Source: Betaproteobacteria bacterium (GTDB lineage Bacteria; Pseudomonadota; Gammaproteobacteria; Burkholderiales; UBA6910). From it: a DNA stretch of 63,569 nucleotides. Of this stretch, positions 53,037-63,332 are shown one piece after another. Positions within the stretch are counted from its first letter, which is position 1. Each line of letters starts with the position of its first letter. Below the pieces are notes generated by a model. The model saw nothing but the letters and a program-made list of their open reading frames with translations. It was not told the origin of the DNA and did not search any database. Location of the stretch: contig JACPEG010000052.1 in assembly GCA_016183615.1 (NCBI GenBank), positions 1 through 63,569 on the forward strand, given 5' to 3'. The position numbers were made by a program, and so were the translations under genes.

Positions 53037-53765
53037 ATGAAAATCAAGTTGGCTTGTTGCGCGGTTGCGGCGGGCGCGGCGTTCGTCGCGCCCCTGGTTC
53101 ACGCCTACGAAGTGGCCGCCGTGTCGAACGGCGGAAAGGTGACCGGCAAGGTGAGCTTCAAGGGAAGCATCCCGGCGCCGCGCAAGATCGCCATCAACAA
53201 GAACCCCGAATTCTGCGGCACCGGAGATCGGGAAGTGGTGGAAGTGGCGGTCAAGGGCGATGCCCTGCAGGGCGCGGTGATCTACATTGCCAAGATCGAC
53301 AAGGGCAAGCCCTGGGGCGACGCGGAGAAGCCGGTCCTCGACCAGAAGGGATGCCGTTTCCGTCCCGACGCGCTGGTGGTGAAGAAGGACGCGGACCTCA
53401 CCATCCGCAACTCCGACCCGGTGCTGCACAACATCCATACCTACGAGATCATCGGCGCCGTGCGCCGCACCATGTTTAACGTGGGCCAGCCCGACAAGGG
53501 CGACATCAAGCAGTCGGTGAAGATGCGCCGCACCAACGTGGTCAAGATCGAGTGCGACGCCCACGACTTCATGCACGCCTGGGCCTTCGCCGCCGACAAT
53601 CCCTACGCGGCCGTGACCAGGGATGACGGCTCGTTCGCCATCGACGGGCTCCCGGCCGGCGAGTACGAGCTCAAGGCCTGGCACCCGGTGCTGGGGGAAA
53701 AGAGCGCGAAAGTCAACGTGGCGGCCGGCGCCCCCGCCAGCGCCGCCTTCGAGTTTTCCAAGTGA
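53037..53765 (+). CDS. Periplasmic cupredoxin-like protein with regulatory-type beta domain
   Basis: A 242-residue exported protein (signal peptide to about residue 23, VAPLVHA). The middle has plastocyanin-like features: a histidine pair in VLHNIHTYE and a CDAHDFMHAW stretch offering Cys, His and Met ligands for a type 1 copper. The last 65 residues (VTRDDGSFAIDGLPAGEYELKAWHPVLGE) are a carboxypeptidase-regulatory-like beta sandwich. It is the first gene of the sigma54 operon; it could carry electrons to the molybdoenzyme or bind its substrate. A gene of this type is not part of the minimal idr set. Confidence 0.78.
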   Translation: MKIKLACCAVAAGAAFVAPLVHAYEVAAVSNGGKVTGKVSFKGSIPAPRKIAINKNPEFCGTGDREVVEVAVKGDALQGAVIYIAKIDKGKPWGDAEKPVLDQKGCRFRPDALVVKKDADLTIRNSDPVLHNIHTYEIIGAVRRTMFNVGQPDKGDIKQSVKMRRTNVVKIECDAHDFMHAWAFAADNPYAAVTRDDGSFAIDGLPAGEYELKAWHPVLGEKSAKVNVAAGAPASAAFEFSK

Positions 53766-53791
53766 TCCGAAGCCTGCTCAGGGAGTGATCC

Positions 53792-54913
53792 ATGAAACCT
53801 GCTAACGTAAGACGGCTGTCCGGGATGCTGGCCCTGGCCGGGCTCGCGACGCTCGCTGGCGCGCTGCTGCCGCCCCAGGGCGACGTCCGGGCCCAGCAAG
53901 CCAAGGCGCCGGACCTGGCGCCGCTGCCGGAGGCCAAATTCAACAAGGACCAGGCCGAGCTGGGCCGGTTCCTGTTCTTCGACGTGCGCCTGTCGGGCGA
54001 CGCCGCGCTGTCCTGCTCCACCTGCCATGATCCCCGGAAGGGCTGGACCGACGGCCAGGCCCTCGGCAAGGGCTATCCCGCCTCCGAGTACTTCCGCAAC
54101 ACGCCGACCATCCTTAACGCCGCGTTCAAGGCGCGCTTCATGTGGGACGGGCGGCTCGACGGCTCCGACGTGGGCACCCTGGTGCGGGACATGATCACCG
54201 AGGCCCACACCATGAACATGGACAGCCGCCTGATGCAGGAGCGGCTGAAGCAGGTGCCGGAATATGTCGCCATGTGGGGCAAGTTTCGCAAGGACGACAT
54301 CAACGGCATGCGGGTCTACGGCGTGGTGGGCGAGTTCGTGAAGAGCGTGGTATCCAGGAACGTGCCCATCGACCGCTTCCTCAAGGGCGATCAGAGCGCC
54401 CTGTCCTCGGAGGCGAAGGAGGGCTATGCCCTGTTCAAGGGCAAGGCCAACTGCGTCTCCTGCCACAACGGCCCGCTCGGCTCCGACGGCAAGCTGCACC
54501 GGACCGGCGTGCCGGAGAACCCGGAGGTGTGGAACACGCCGCTGCGCGCCATCACCATGTTGCGCCACTACTCGACCAGCGGCATGCCCAACTACATGAA
54601 CGCGCGGACCGACGTCGGCTCGTACGCCATCACCAAGGACGAGCGCGACATCGGCAAGTTCGCCACCCCCAGCCTGCGGGACCTCAAGTACACCGCCCCC
54701 TACATGCACAACGGCATGTTCAAGACGCTGCCGGAAGTGGTGGAGTTCTACGGCAAGGGCGGCGGCGCCGGCGGCGAGCTCAAGCCGCTGAACCTGTCGG
54801 AATCCGAGAAGCGGGCGCTGGTGGCGTTTCTGGAGAGCCTGAGCGGGGATCCCGTCGTCGTCGAGGTGCCGAAGCTGCCCGAGTACAAGGCGCGCACATT
54901 CGGCAAGAACTAG
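53792..54913 (+). CDS. Di-heme cytochrome c peroxidase-family protein (IdrP-like)
   Basis: A 373-residue periplasmic protein with a signal peptide (MLALAGLATLAGALL) and two heme c sites, CSTCH at about residue 72 and CVSCH at about 222, in the MauG/CcpA arrangement (FFDVRLSGDAALSC, FNTPTIL-like NTPTILNAAF, TPSLRDLKYTAPYMHNG). Two such proteins accompany iodate reductase as IdrP1 and IdrP2, where they are thought to remove peroxide or reactive intermediates. GGGAGTG precedes the ATG. I cannot say which of P1 or P2 it is. Confidence 0.85.
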   Translation: MKPANVRRLSGMLALAGLATLAGALLPPQGDVRAQQAKAPDLAPLPEAKFNKDQAELGRFLFFDVRLSGDAALSCSTCHDPRKGWTDGQALGKGYPASEYFRNTPTILNAAFKARFMWDGRLDGSDVGTLVRDMITEAHTMNMDSRLMQERLKQVPEYVAMWGKFRKDDINGMRVYGVVGEFVKSVVSRNVPIDRFLKGDQSALSSEAKEGYALFKGKANCVSCHNGPLGSDGKLHRTGVPENPEVWNTPLRAITMLRHYSTSGMPNYMNARTDVGSYAITKDERDIGKFATPSLRDLKYTAPYMHNGMFKTLPEVVEFYGKGGGAGGELKPLNLSESEKRALVAFLESLSGDPVVVEVPKLPEYKARTFGKN

Positions 54914-54922
54914 GAGCGAACC

Positions 54923-56125
54923 ATGAATCCGAAGGTCGTCAAACTGAGTCTCATCGCCTCGTCGGTCGCCGCGGCCCTGCTGTCGGCGGCCGTTACGGAA
55001 GCCGTTGCCGCATCCGGACAAGCCAAGGCGCCGGCGGCCAGGATCGCCAAGGCCGAGGGCAACGGGGGGAAGACGGCGGCGCCGGCATTCCCCACGCTGG
55101 CGCCGCTGCCGCCGGTGCCGGTTCCCGCCGACAATCCCATGGGCCCCGAAAAGGTCGAGCTGGGCAAGATGCTGTTCTGGGACAGCCGGCTCGGGGGCGA
55201 CGCCAGCACGCCCTGTGTGGTCTGCCACGAGCCGAACAAGGGCTGGGGCGAAGGCGGGGAAATCTCCCGCGGCTATCCCGGCACCACCCACTGGCGCAAT
55301 TCCCAGACGGTGCTGAACTCCGCCTACTACAACAAGCTGTTCTGGGAAGGCAACGTCACCAGCCTGGAGGCCCAGGCGCCGGCCGCCGCCGAGGGCAACG
55401 TGGCGGGCAACGGCGACCCGTCCATGATGGAAATGCGGCTGCGCTTCATCCCGGAGTACGTGGCGCGTTTCAAAAAGGTGTTCGGCACCGACTGGCCGCG
55501 CATCACCCACGCCTGGCAGGCCATCGCCGCCTTCCAGCGCACCCTGGTTTCGGACGCGAAGCAGGTGCCCTTCGACCGCTACATGATGGGCGACAAGAAC
55601 GCCCTCAGCGATGCCCAGAAGCGCGGCATGGCGCTCTACAACGGCAAGGCGGGCTGCATCCTGTGCCACAACGGGCCCCTCGCCTCGGACCAGAAGTTCT
55701 ACGCCCTGGGGGTCCCCGAAAACGAGGTGTTCAAGACCGATCCGCTGTTCCAGATCACCCACCGCTGGGAGCACTACCAGAAGGGCGTGACGCAGAAGGG
55801 CTACCGCGACGCCGACCTGGACATGGGGCTCTATTACCAGACCAAGAACCCGAAGGACATCGCCAAGTTCAGGACCCCCAGCCTGCGCGAGCTGAAGTAC
55901 ACCGCGCCCTACATGCACAACGGCATCTTCTACACCCTGGACGAGGTGGTCGAGTTCTACAACAAGGGCGGCGGCACGGGGCCCAACAAGTCGCCCCTGA
56001 TCCGTCCGTTGGGACTCACCGGGGCGGAAATGAAGGACCTGGTGGCGTTCCTGGAATCCCTAAGCATGGACAAACCCCTGCTGATGGATACGCCGAAGCT
56101 GCCGGCCTATCAGGTCATGAAGTGA
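54923..56125 (+). CDS. Second di-heme cytochrome c peroxidase-family protein (IdrP-like)
   Basis: A 400-residue exported protein with heme c sites CVVCH (about 95) and CILCH (about 247), and the same family motifs as its neighbour (FWDSRLGGDASTPC, TPSLRELKYTAPYMHNG). The mature part is preceded by an Ala/Pro/Lys-rich stretch. It starts 9 bases after the first copy, with TAGGAGCG as ribosome binding site, and ends 13 bases before the Rieske gene. The two copies are related but clearly diverged, so they may have separate roles. Confidence 0.85.
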   Translation: MNPKVVKLSLIASSVAAALLSAAVTEAVAASGQAKAPAARIAKAEGNGGKTAAPAFPTLAPLPPVPVPADNPMGPEKVELGKMLFWDSRLGGDASTPCVVCHEPNKGWGEGGEISRGYPGTTHWRNSQTVLNSAYYNKLFWEGNVTSLEAQAPAAAEGNVAGNGDPSMMEMRLRFIPEYVARFKKVFGTDWPRITHAWQAIAAFQRTLVSDAKQVPFDRYMMGDKNALSDAQKRGMALYNGKAGCILCHNGPLASDQKFYALGVPENEVFKTDPLFQITHRWEHYQKGVTQKGYRDADLDMGLYYQTKNPKDIAKFRTPSLRELKYTAPYMHNGIFYTLDEVVEFYNKGGGTGPNKSPLIRPLGLTGAEMKDLVAFLESLSMDKPLLMDTPKLPAYQVMK

Positions 56126-56138
56126 AAGGAGCGCGAAC

Positions 56139-56720
56139 ATGAGCGAGCATGAGATCAAACTGCAATCCCACGACCACGCGGAGGGCGAGCGCGCCTGCAT
56201 GAGCCGGCGCGAGTTTCTGCTCGCCGGCGGCGCGGTGGTGAGCGTCACGGCCCTGAGCGGCGTTCCGGGCCTCGCCCAGGGCGCGGCCCAGCCCCAGTAC
56301 GCGCTGAAGGCGAACTATGCGCGGCAGAAGGTGGGGCAGCTCTCCAGGCTGGTCCAGGGCAAGCCCATCCAGTTCAACTATCCCTATGCCCACGTCTCGA
56401 ACATCCTGGTGAAGCTCGGCGCGCCGGCGGGCGGCGGGGTGGGGGCGGACGGCGACGTGGTGGCCTTCAACCTGCAGTGCCCCCACATGGGCGGGCCGCT
56501 CCATGGCAGCTACAAGGAGCAGCACCAGGTTCTCGGACCCTGCCCGCTGCACCTCACCACCTTCGATCTCACCCGGCACGGGATGGTGATTTCGGGGCAC
56601 GCCACGGAAAGCCTGCCCCAGATCGTGCTGGAGGTGGAGGGCGACAACATCTATGCGGTCGGCGTGCTGGGGCTCATCTACGGCTACAGCCGCAACGTGG
56701 CCAACCCGGCCTCCGCCTGA
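56139..56720 (+). CDS. idrB: Tat-exported Rieske subunit (IdrB/AioB-like)
   Basis: A 193-residue protein with a twin-arginine signal (SRREFLLAGGAVVSVTAL) and a Rieske [2Fe-2S] site: CPHMGG and CPLHLTTFD carry the CxH and CxxH ligands. It is the small subunit of arsenite-oxidase-family enzymes, including iodate reductase, and passes electrons between the large subunit and periplasmic cytochromes. It directly precedes the large subunit (19-base gap) and follows two di-heme cytochromes, the composition of idr clusters. Confidence 0.85.
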   Translation: MSEHEIKLQSHDHAEGERACMSRREFLLAGGAVVSVTALSGVPGLAQGAAQPQYALKANYARQKVGQLSRLVQGKPIQFNYPYAHVSNILVKLGAPAGGGVGADGDVVAFNLQCPHMGGPLHGSYKEQHQVLGPCPLHLTTFDLTRHGMVISGHATESLPQIVLEVEGDNIYAVGVLGLIYGYSRNVANPASA

Positions 56721-56739
56721 CGTCACAGGGAGAATCATC

Positions 56740-59430
56740 ATGAGCAAGGAATTCAATCCCCACTCCTTCGCGATCTACGCCAAGGACCATGTGCCCCTGC
56801 CGCCCAAGGACGCCGAGGTGCTGACCACGGCCTGCGACTACTGCACCATCGCCTGCGGCTACAAGGTTTATCGCTGGCCGGTGGGCAGGGAGGGCGGCGC
56901 CAGGGCCGCGGAGAACGCCTTCAAAATGGATTTCCCGTTCACGGGGGTGCAGCGGCCCTGGGCGAGTCCGAGCCAGCACAACGTGGTGCGTTACAAGGGC
57001 AAGCCGCACCACGTGCTGGTGATTCCCGACTTCGAGGCGACGGTGGTCAATCGCGGCGGCGACCACTCGGTGCGGGGCGGAACGCTGGCGCAGAAGTGCT
57101 ATAACCCGGAAAACCGCACCAGCGAGCGGCTGCTTTACCCCATGATCCGGGTGCGCGGCACGCTGATGCCCGTTTCCTGGGAGCTCGCCACCGAGGCCAT
57201 GGCGGACATCTCCAAGTACATCCTGGAGAAGTACGGGGAGCACGCGTGGGGCATCAAGATGTACTCCTACCAGTATTTCGAGAATACCTACGCCATCACC
57301 AAGCTGGGCATGACCAGCGTTGGAACGCCCGCCATCGCGCCCCATGACAAGCCCTCCAACACCAACGACGCTACCGGCCTCGACGACGCCGGGCTCGATT
57401 CCTTTGCCGCTTCCTATGAGGATTGGGGCATGGCCGAGGTCTGCTTCTTCTCGGGCGTGGATCCCTACGAGACCAAGACCACCCTGTTCACCGAGTGGAT
57501 CATGGGCGGCGCGAACCCCAACAAGACACTGATCTTCGTCACTCCCCACAAGACCATGGGCGTGGCCTATGGGGAGAAGAATGGCGGGCTCTGGCTGCCC
57601 ATCATTCCGGGCACCGACGCCCTCCTGCACAATGCCATCGCGCGCATCGTGATCGAGAAAGGCTGGCAGGACCAGCAGTTCATCGACCAATGGATCGCCA
57701 ACAGCTGGGAGGTGGACGCGGGATACGGCCGCGGCACCCGCAACACCGGCTGGCAATGGCGCACCACCTGGGGCAACTGGCAGAGCGACTGGCCCGATTA
57801 CCAGAAATTCATCCTGAGCCGCGACGAGCACAAGCTGGAGAACGCGGCCAGGATCACCGGCCTCAGGGCCGAGGATATCCTGCGCTGCGCGGAACTGATC
57901 GCCAAGCCCAGGGCCGACGGCAGCCGGCCCAAGACCTCGTTCATGCTGGAGAAGGGCAACTACTGGTCCAATAATTACCTGAACACCACTTCGCTCTCGG
58001 CGCTGGCTTTGATGTGCGGCGCCGGCAACCGGCCGGGGCGGGTGATTTCCCGCGGCGGCGGCCATCAGCGGGGAATGATGGGCGCCGGCGGCGGCTCCGG
58101 CTGGCTCAACCCGGAGAAGTACCCGGGGCGGAGAAAGAAGTCCTTCAACCTGGACCGCTGGGTGATCGACGGCAAGCTCCGGTTCGCCTGGGCGTTCGGC
58201 ACCACCTGGTATCCGGCGATGATGGCCTCCCAGGAGATCGCCGACGCGGTGTTCCGCATGACCCGCGGCAACCCCCACCAGGTCGCCAACCTGGACCGGG
58301 CCGCGATCTTCGAGACCTTCAAGCGCCGGGTGGATTCGGGCGGCATGGTGCTGGTGGATTCCGACATCTATCCGGTGGAGCCCCTGGGCACCCAGCACGC
58401 GGACATCGTCCTGCCCGCCGCTACCTGGGGCGAGGAAGACTTCAGCCGCTGCAACTCCGAGCGCCGGCTGCGCCTGTACGCCAAGTTCTACGATGCGCCG
58501 GGCGAAGCCAGGCCCGACTGGTGGGCGGTGCAGAAGTTCGCCCAGAAGATGGGTTTCACCGGCTACGACTGGAAGTCGAGCAACGACGTGTTCGAGGAGG
58601 CCGCGCGCTTCGGCCGCAACGGCGTGCTCAACTACCATCCGCTGGTGGTCAAGGCCAAGGAGCAGGGAGTGAAGGGCCACGAGCTGCTGCGCAGCTACGG
58701 CACCACCGGCATCCAGACCCCGATCCGGGTGCGCGAGGGCAGGCTGGTGGGCACCCCGCGCCTGCACGATCCGGCCAACAACTGGGGCGAGATCGAAGGG
58801 CCCGAGGTGCAGCGCCAGTGGCTGTACGCCTTCAACACCCACAGCGGCAAGGCCATCCTGCTCAAGTCGCCGTGGAACTTCCCGGGCTGGATCCAGTTCT
58901 ACGAGGCGGTCAAGCCGCGCAGGGAAAAGGGCGAGATCTGGGTCACCAACGGGCGCATCAACGAAACCTGGCAGTCGGGCTTCGACGACCTGCGCAAGCC
59001 CTACCTCGCCCAGCGCTGGCCCTATCCCTTCATCATCGTCCATCCCAAGGACGCGGCGCCCAAGGGAATCGAGAGCGGCGACTTCGTCCAGGTGTTCAAC
59101 GACACGGTGTACGTGCAGACCGGCCAGCCCCAGGGCGTGCTCGACGCGGACCTCAACTTCAACAACCTCATGAAGGACGGCCACATCAAGACGACGACGG
59201 GGCAGTTCGTGGCGGTGGCCATCGTGAGCGACGAGATCCGGGAAGGGGTGGCCATGGCCAACTTCAACTACCCGGCGGCGCCGGCCAACTCGGTGTGCCA
59301 CGCGGTGCCCGACCCGGTGACCAACAACTACCGCTACAAGCTGGGCCGCGGCGTGCTCACCAAGGTGGGCGAGTCACCCTACAAGCACTCGTTCACCAGC
59401 ATGACGCTGAAACCGAGGCCGATTATTTAG
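56740..59430 (+). CDS. idrA: Arsenite-oxidase-family molybdopterin enzyme, probably iodate reductase IdrA
   Basis: An 896-residue molybdoenzyme without its own signal peptide, to be exported with the Rieske subunit. The N terminus has CDYCTIACGY (C-x2-C-x3-C), the iron-sulfur motif of the AioA/IdrA group. It aligns with AioA through the cofactor regions (ENTYAITKLG, GGGHQRG, NGRINETWQSGFDD) but is about 70 residues longer. Of the four arsenite-binding residues of AioA, the Arg and His of RxxxH (SRGGGHQ) are kept, while the His and Glu of the ECHATREMG region are replaced (NDATGLDDAG). With two peroxidase-family genes beside it, iodate reductase is the best match; another oxyanion is possible. 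Confidence 0.78.
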   Translation: MSKEFNPHSFAIYAKDHVPLPPKDAEVLTTACDYCTIACGYKVYRWPVGREGGARAAENAFKMDFPFTGVQRPWASPSQHNVVRYKGKPHHVLVIPDFEATVVNRGGDHSVRGGTLAQKCYNPENRTSERLLYPMIRVRGTLMPVSWELATEAMADISKYILEKYGEHAWGIKMYSYQYFENTYAITKLGMTSVGTPAIAPHDKPSNTNDATGLDDAGLDSFAASYEDWGMAEVCFFSGVDPYETKTTLFTEWIMGGANPNKTLIFVTPHKTMGVAYGEKNGGLWLPIIPGTDALLHNAIARIVIEKGWQDQQFIDQWIANSWEVDAGYGRGTRNTGWQWRTTWGNWQSDWPDYQKFILSRDEHKLENAARITGLRAEDILRCAELIAKPRADGSRPKTSFMLEKGNYWSNNYLNTTSLSALALMCGAGNRPGRVISRGGGHQRGMMGAGGGSGWLNPEKYPGRRKKSFNLDRWVIDGKLRFAWAFGTTWYPAMMASQEIADAVFRMTRGNPHQVANLDRAAIFETFKRRVDSGGMVLVDSDIYPVEPLGTQHADIVLPAATWGEEDFSRCNSERRLRLYAKFYDAPGEARPDWWAVQKFAQKMGFTGYDWKSSNDVFEEAARFGRNGVLNYHPLVVKAKEQGVKGHELLRSYGTTGIQTPIRVREGRLVGTPRLHDPANNWGEIEGPEVQRQWLYAFNTHSGKAILLKSPWNFPGWIQFYEAVKPRREKGEIWVTNGRINETWQSGFDDLRKPYLAQRWPYPFIIVHPKDAAPKGIESGDFVQVFNDTVYVQTGQPQGVLDADLNFNNLMKDGHIKTTTGQFVAVAIVSDEIREGVAMANFNYPAAPANSVCHAVPDPVTNNYRYKLGRGVLTKVGESPYKHSFTSMTLKPRPII

Positions 59431-59452
59431 GAGTTCTCCTGGTGCAAACTTG

Positions 59453-59492
59453 CGCGGAAGCGGCGACTCCAATCGCTCTTCCGCGTTTTTTT
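59453..59492 (+). terminator. Intrinsic terminator of the idr-like operon
   Basis: CGCGGAAG (59453-59460) pairs with CTTCCGCG (59478-59485) across a 17-base loop and is followed by seven T. A perfect 22-bp palindrome GGGGAGGGCCCGGGCCCTCC-CC (59493-59514) follows and may stop convergent transcription. Confidence 0.8.
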
Positions 59493-59537
59493 GGGGAGGG
59501 CCCGGGCCCTCCCCATCGCCGTTTGCGGCCTGCTGCG

Positions 59538-60527
59538 CTATTGCTTGACCACGTTGATGTCGGCCTTCGGGTTGTCCAGGGCCAGGCTGTAGCCCAGGGA
59601 CACGTGGTGGTAGCGTTCGTTGGCCCAGTCGTCGTGGATGGCGAAGCCGATGGTGTAGGTCTTGCCCGGCACCAGCGCGTGATCGGTGGCGGGATCGTTC
59701 CCGGCCAGCTTGCGGGTGAAGGTGATGGTCCAGGTGCCGCCCTCGTTCTTGCCCTCGGCCAGGCCGGGGGCCGCCTTCAGCCGGCGCGCATCGAGCACGT
59801 AGCCCTCGCGCGGGCCCTCGCCGCTGCGGAACTGCATCATGTCCAGAAATTTTCCTTCCTTGAGGGCCGCCTGGATTTCCGCATCGGATTTGAGCTTGTC
59901 CCAGCCGCCGCGGGGCTTGTTTTTGGTCTCGAGGGCGGTGCGGGTTTCCTTCAGGTACTTGGTCGGCCCGTTCTTGCGGATGTCGAGCTCCTTGGCCTTG
60001 GCGTGCTTCGGGGAATCCGGATTCACGTCGGGCATGGTGCGCAGGTCGTCGTGGCAGGTGGCCCAGCAGCCGCCGATGGTCCCGTACTCCACCTTGCCGG
60101 CGTCCAGCATCACCGCCAGCTTGACCTGGCTCTTGTCATCCTGCTTTACCCCGGCGGAGGCCGGCGCCTTGTACTGGAACCGCAGGTACAGGTTGGTGCC
60201 GTCGTGGGTGGCCTGCACCGTCACCGGGATGCTCGGTGCCTTGCCCTTCACCGGCTTGGGTTCGGCCTTCTCGCCCGAAGCGATCTTCTTGCCGATGTCC
60301 GCCAGCTCCTCCTCGTGGCAGGCGTTACAGGTTTCCCCCTTGCGCACGCCGCGCACCCCGCTGTGATCGGAGCCGTTGAGAATCCATTCCAGGCTGGCGA
60401 CGCCGGGCTGGAATACGGTGGTTTTCTTCGCCGGCACCTTGCTCCAGTCGGGCGCCGCCAGCCCCGCGCCCGTTGCGCCCGCCAGCAACAGTCCCACTGC
60501 CGACGCGGTAATCAGGTTCTTGGTCAT
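59538..60527 (-). CDS. Di-heme cytochrome with ethylbenzene-dehydrogenase-type heme domain
   Basis: A 329-residue periplasmic protein with a signal peptide (LITASAVGLLLAGATGAGLA) and two heme c sites, CNACH at about residue 56 and CWATCH (a CxxxCH variant or CATCH-type site) near 145. Most of the chain is the heme-binding domain of DMSO-reductase-family gamma subunits (VTVQATHDGTNLYLRFQYKAP, TYTIGFAIHDDW, HHVSLGYSLALD). It lies downstream of the NapC/NirT gene and nirS, in the place taken by the di-heme cytochrome NirB in nirSTB of Pseudomonas stutzeri. The start at 60527 follows AAGGGAGAACC. Confidence 0.8.
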   Translation of the reverse strand: MTKNLITASAVGLLLAGATGAGLAAPDWSKVPAKKTTVFQPGVASLEWILNGSDHSGVRGVRKGETCNACHEEELADIGKKIASGEKAEPKPVKGKAPSIPVTVQATHDGTNLYLRFQYKAPASAGVKQDDKSQVKLAVMLDAGKVEYGTIGGCWATCHDDLRTMPDVNPDSPKHAKAKELDIRKNGPTKYLKETRTALETKNKPRGGWDKLKSDAEIQAALKEGKFLDMMQFRSGEGPREGYVLDARRLKAAPGLAEGKNEGGTWTITFTRKLAGNDPATDHALVPGKTYTIGFAIHDDWANERYHHVSLGYSLALDNPKADINVVKQ

Positions 60528-60695
60528 CTTGGTTCTCCCTTGAGTAACGACGGTTAACAATGTTGCTGAAGAATTCTCGGCCGGTGACGCACCCGGCCAT
60601 CGAGCCTGTTCATGCGGGCGTGCGGTGCGGCGCGTGCCGGCACGGGACCGGAAGTGGATCGAACGGCGATCCGGGGAACGTCCTTCCGCCGCCGG

Positions 60696-61313
60696 TCAGC
60701 CTCCGATCTCCTCTTCCTCGGTCATGCCCTTGGGCTTGTTGTGGGCGATGCCCTTGTGGCAGTCGATGCAGGTCTGGTTGTCCTTCTTCGCGAATTCGTG
60801 CTGCTTCTTGGCCCGCTGCTTCTGCTTCTCGTAGCCCATGCCCTCGAAGGTATGGCAGTTGCGGCATTCGCGGGAATCGGTTTTTTTCATTCTGGCCCAT
60901 TCGTTGCGAGCCAGCTCGAGGCGCTTGGCCTCAAACTTCTGCGGAGTGTCGATGGTGCCCAGGGCCTTGCCGTAGAGTTCCTTGGTGGCTCCGACCTTGC
61001 GGATCATCTTGTAGGTCCAGTCCTTGGGCACATGACAGTCGGCGCAGATGGCGCGTACACCGCTGCGGTTGGAGTAATGAATGGTTTTCTGCCATTCCTG
61101 GTACACGGTGTTTTCCATCTCATGACAGGAAATGCAGAACTCAAGCTTGTTGCTGGCTTCCACCGCCCAGTTGAAGCCCCCCCAGAAGGTGATGCCGATC
61201 GCCAATCCGACCGCCCAGATGGCCAGGATCGAATAACTGGGGCTGGGGTGCGTGAAGTAGTTCCACAACCTGCGAACGATGTTGACGGAGCCTGTATCCT
61301 TGTTGTCAGCCAT
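60696..61313 (-). CDS. nirT: NapC/NirT-family tetraheme quinol dehydrogenase
   Basis: A 205-residue protein with one N-terminal membrane helix (YSILAIWAVGLAIGITFWGG) and four heme c sites: CISCH, CADCH, CRNCH and CIDCH. It takes electrons from quinol to periplasmic reductases. Next to nirS the name nirT is used, but as the nap cluster here lacks napC it could serve NapAB or the idr-like enzyme too. ATG at 61313 gives the short cytoplasmic N terminus normal for the family. Confidence 0.88.
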   Translation of the reverse strand: MADNKDTGSVNIVRRLWNYFTHPSPSYSILAIWAVGLAIGITFWGGFNWAVEASNKLEFCISCHEMENTVYQEWQKTIHYSNRSGVRAICADCHVPKDWTYKMIRKVGATKELYGKALGTIDTPQKFEAKRLELARNEWARMKKTDSRECRNCHTFEGMGYEKQKQRAKKQHEFAKKDNQTCIDCHKGIAHNKPKGMTEEEEIGG

Positions 61314-61466
61314 GATGCCCCTTTCCTTTCTGCAGTTGGCGGCAAACCCTCCTGGTGCCGCCATGGCGGGCATCCGTTTGCCAGAAAAACGCGCCGGAGC
61401 GGATTTGCCAGACTGCGGCGCCGTTATTAAATGTCCCCGGTATTACAAGTATCTGCCGCGCTGGCG

Positions 61467-61498
61467 CAAAACCCCGGAGGGCGCGGCGCCCTCCGGGT
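61467..61498 (-). terminator. Intrinsic terminator after the second nirS
   Basis: On the minus strand CCCGGAGGGCGC and GCGCCCTCCGGG-type arms form a near-perfect GC hairpin followed by TTTT (opposite 61468-61471). It is 10 bases beyond the nirS2 stop, so nirT may need its own promoter or read-through. Confidence 0.75.
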
Positions 61499-61507
61499 CC
61501 GCACGAC

Positions 61508-63202
<1,695 letters not shown>

Positions 63203-63232
63203 TCAGAGTCGCGCAAAGCAGCACGGCTATCT

Positions 63233-63246
63233 TTGATGTACATCAA
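63233..63246. promoter_or_regulatory. Perfect FNR/DNR box between divergent nirS and nirE
   Basis: TTGATGTACATCAA is a full palindromic consensus match. On the plus strand, TAGAGT (63269-63274) follows at the class II spacing of 22 bases, pointing to nirE with a start near 63281. No equally good -10 is seen towards nirS. Confidence 0.85.
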
Positions 63247-63332
63247 AGTTTTCCGAAATGGCCCTGAATAGAGTGTGGTTAAGAGAGACGGGCCCCATCG
63301 CCCGGCGCCCGGTACAATTTCGGGAGACTGTC

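Noticed and set aside
56740..59430. Calling the molybdoenzyme arsenite oxidase AioA
   Set aside because: Two of four arsenite-binding residues are replaced, the chain is longer than AioA, and two peroxidase-family genes sit in the operon.
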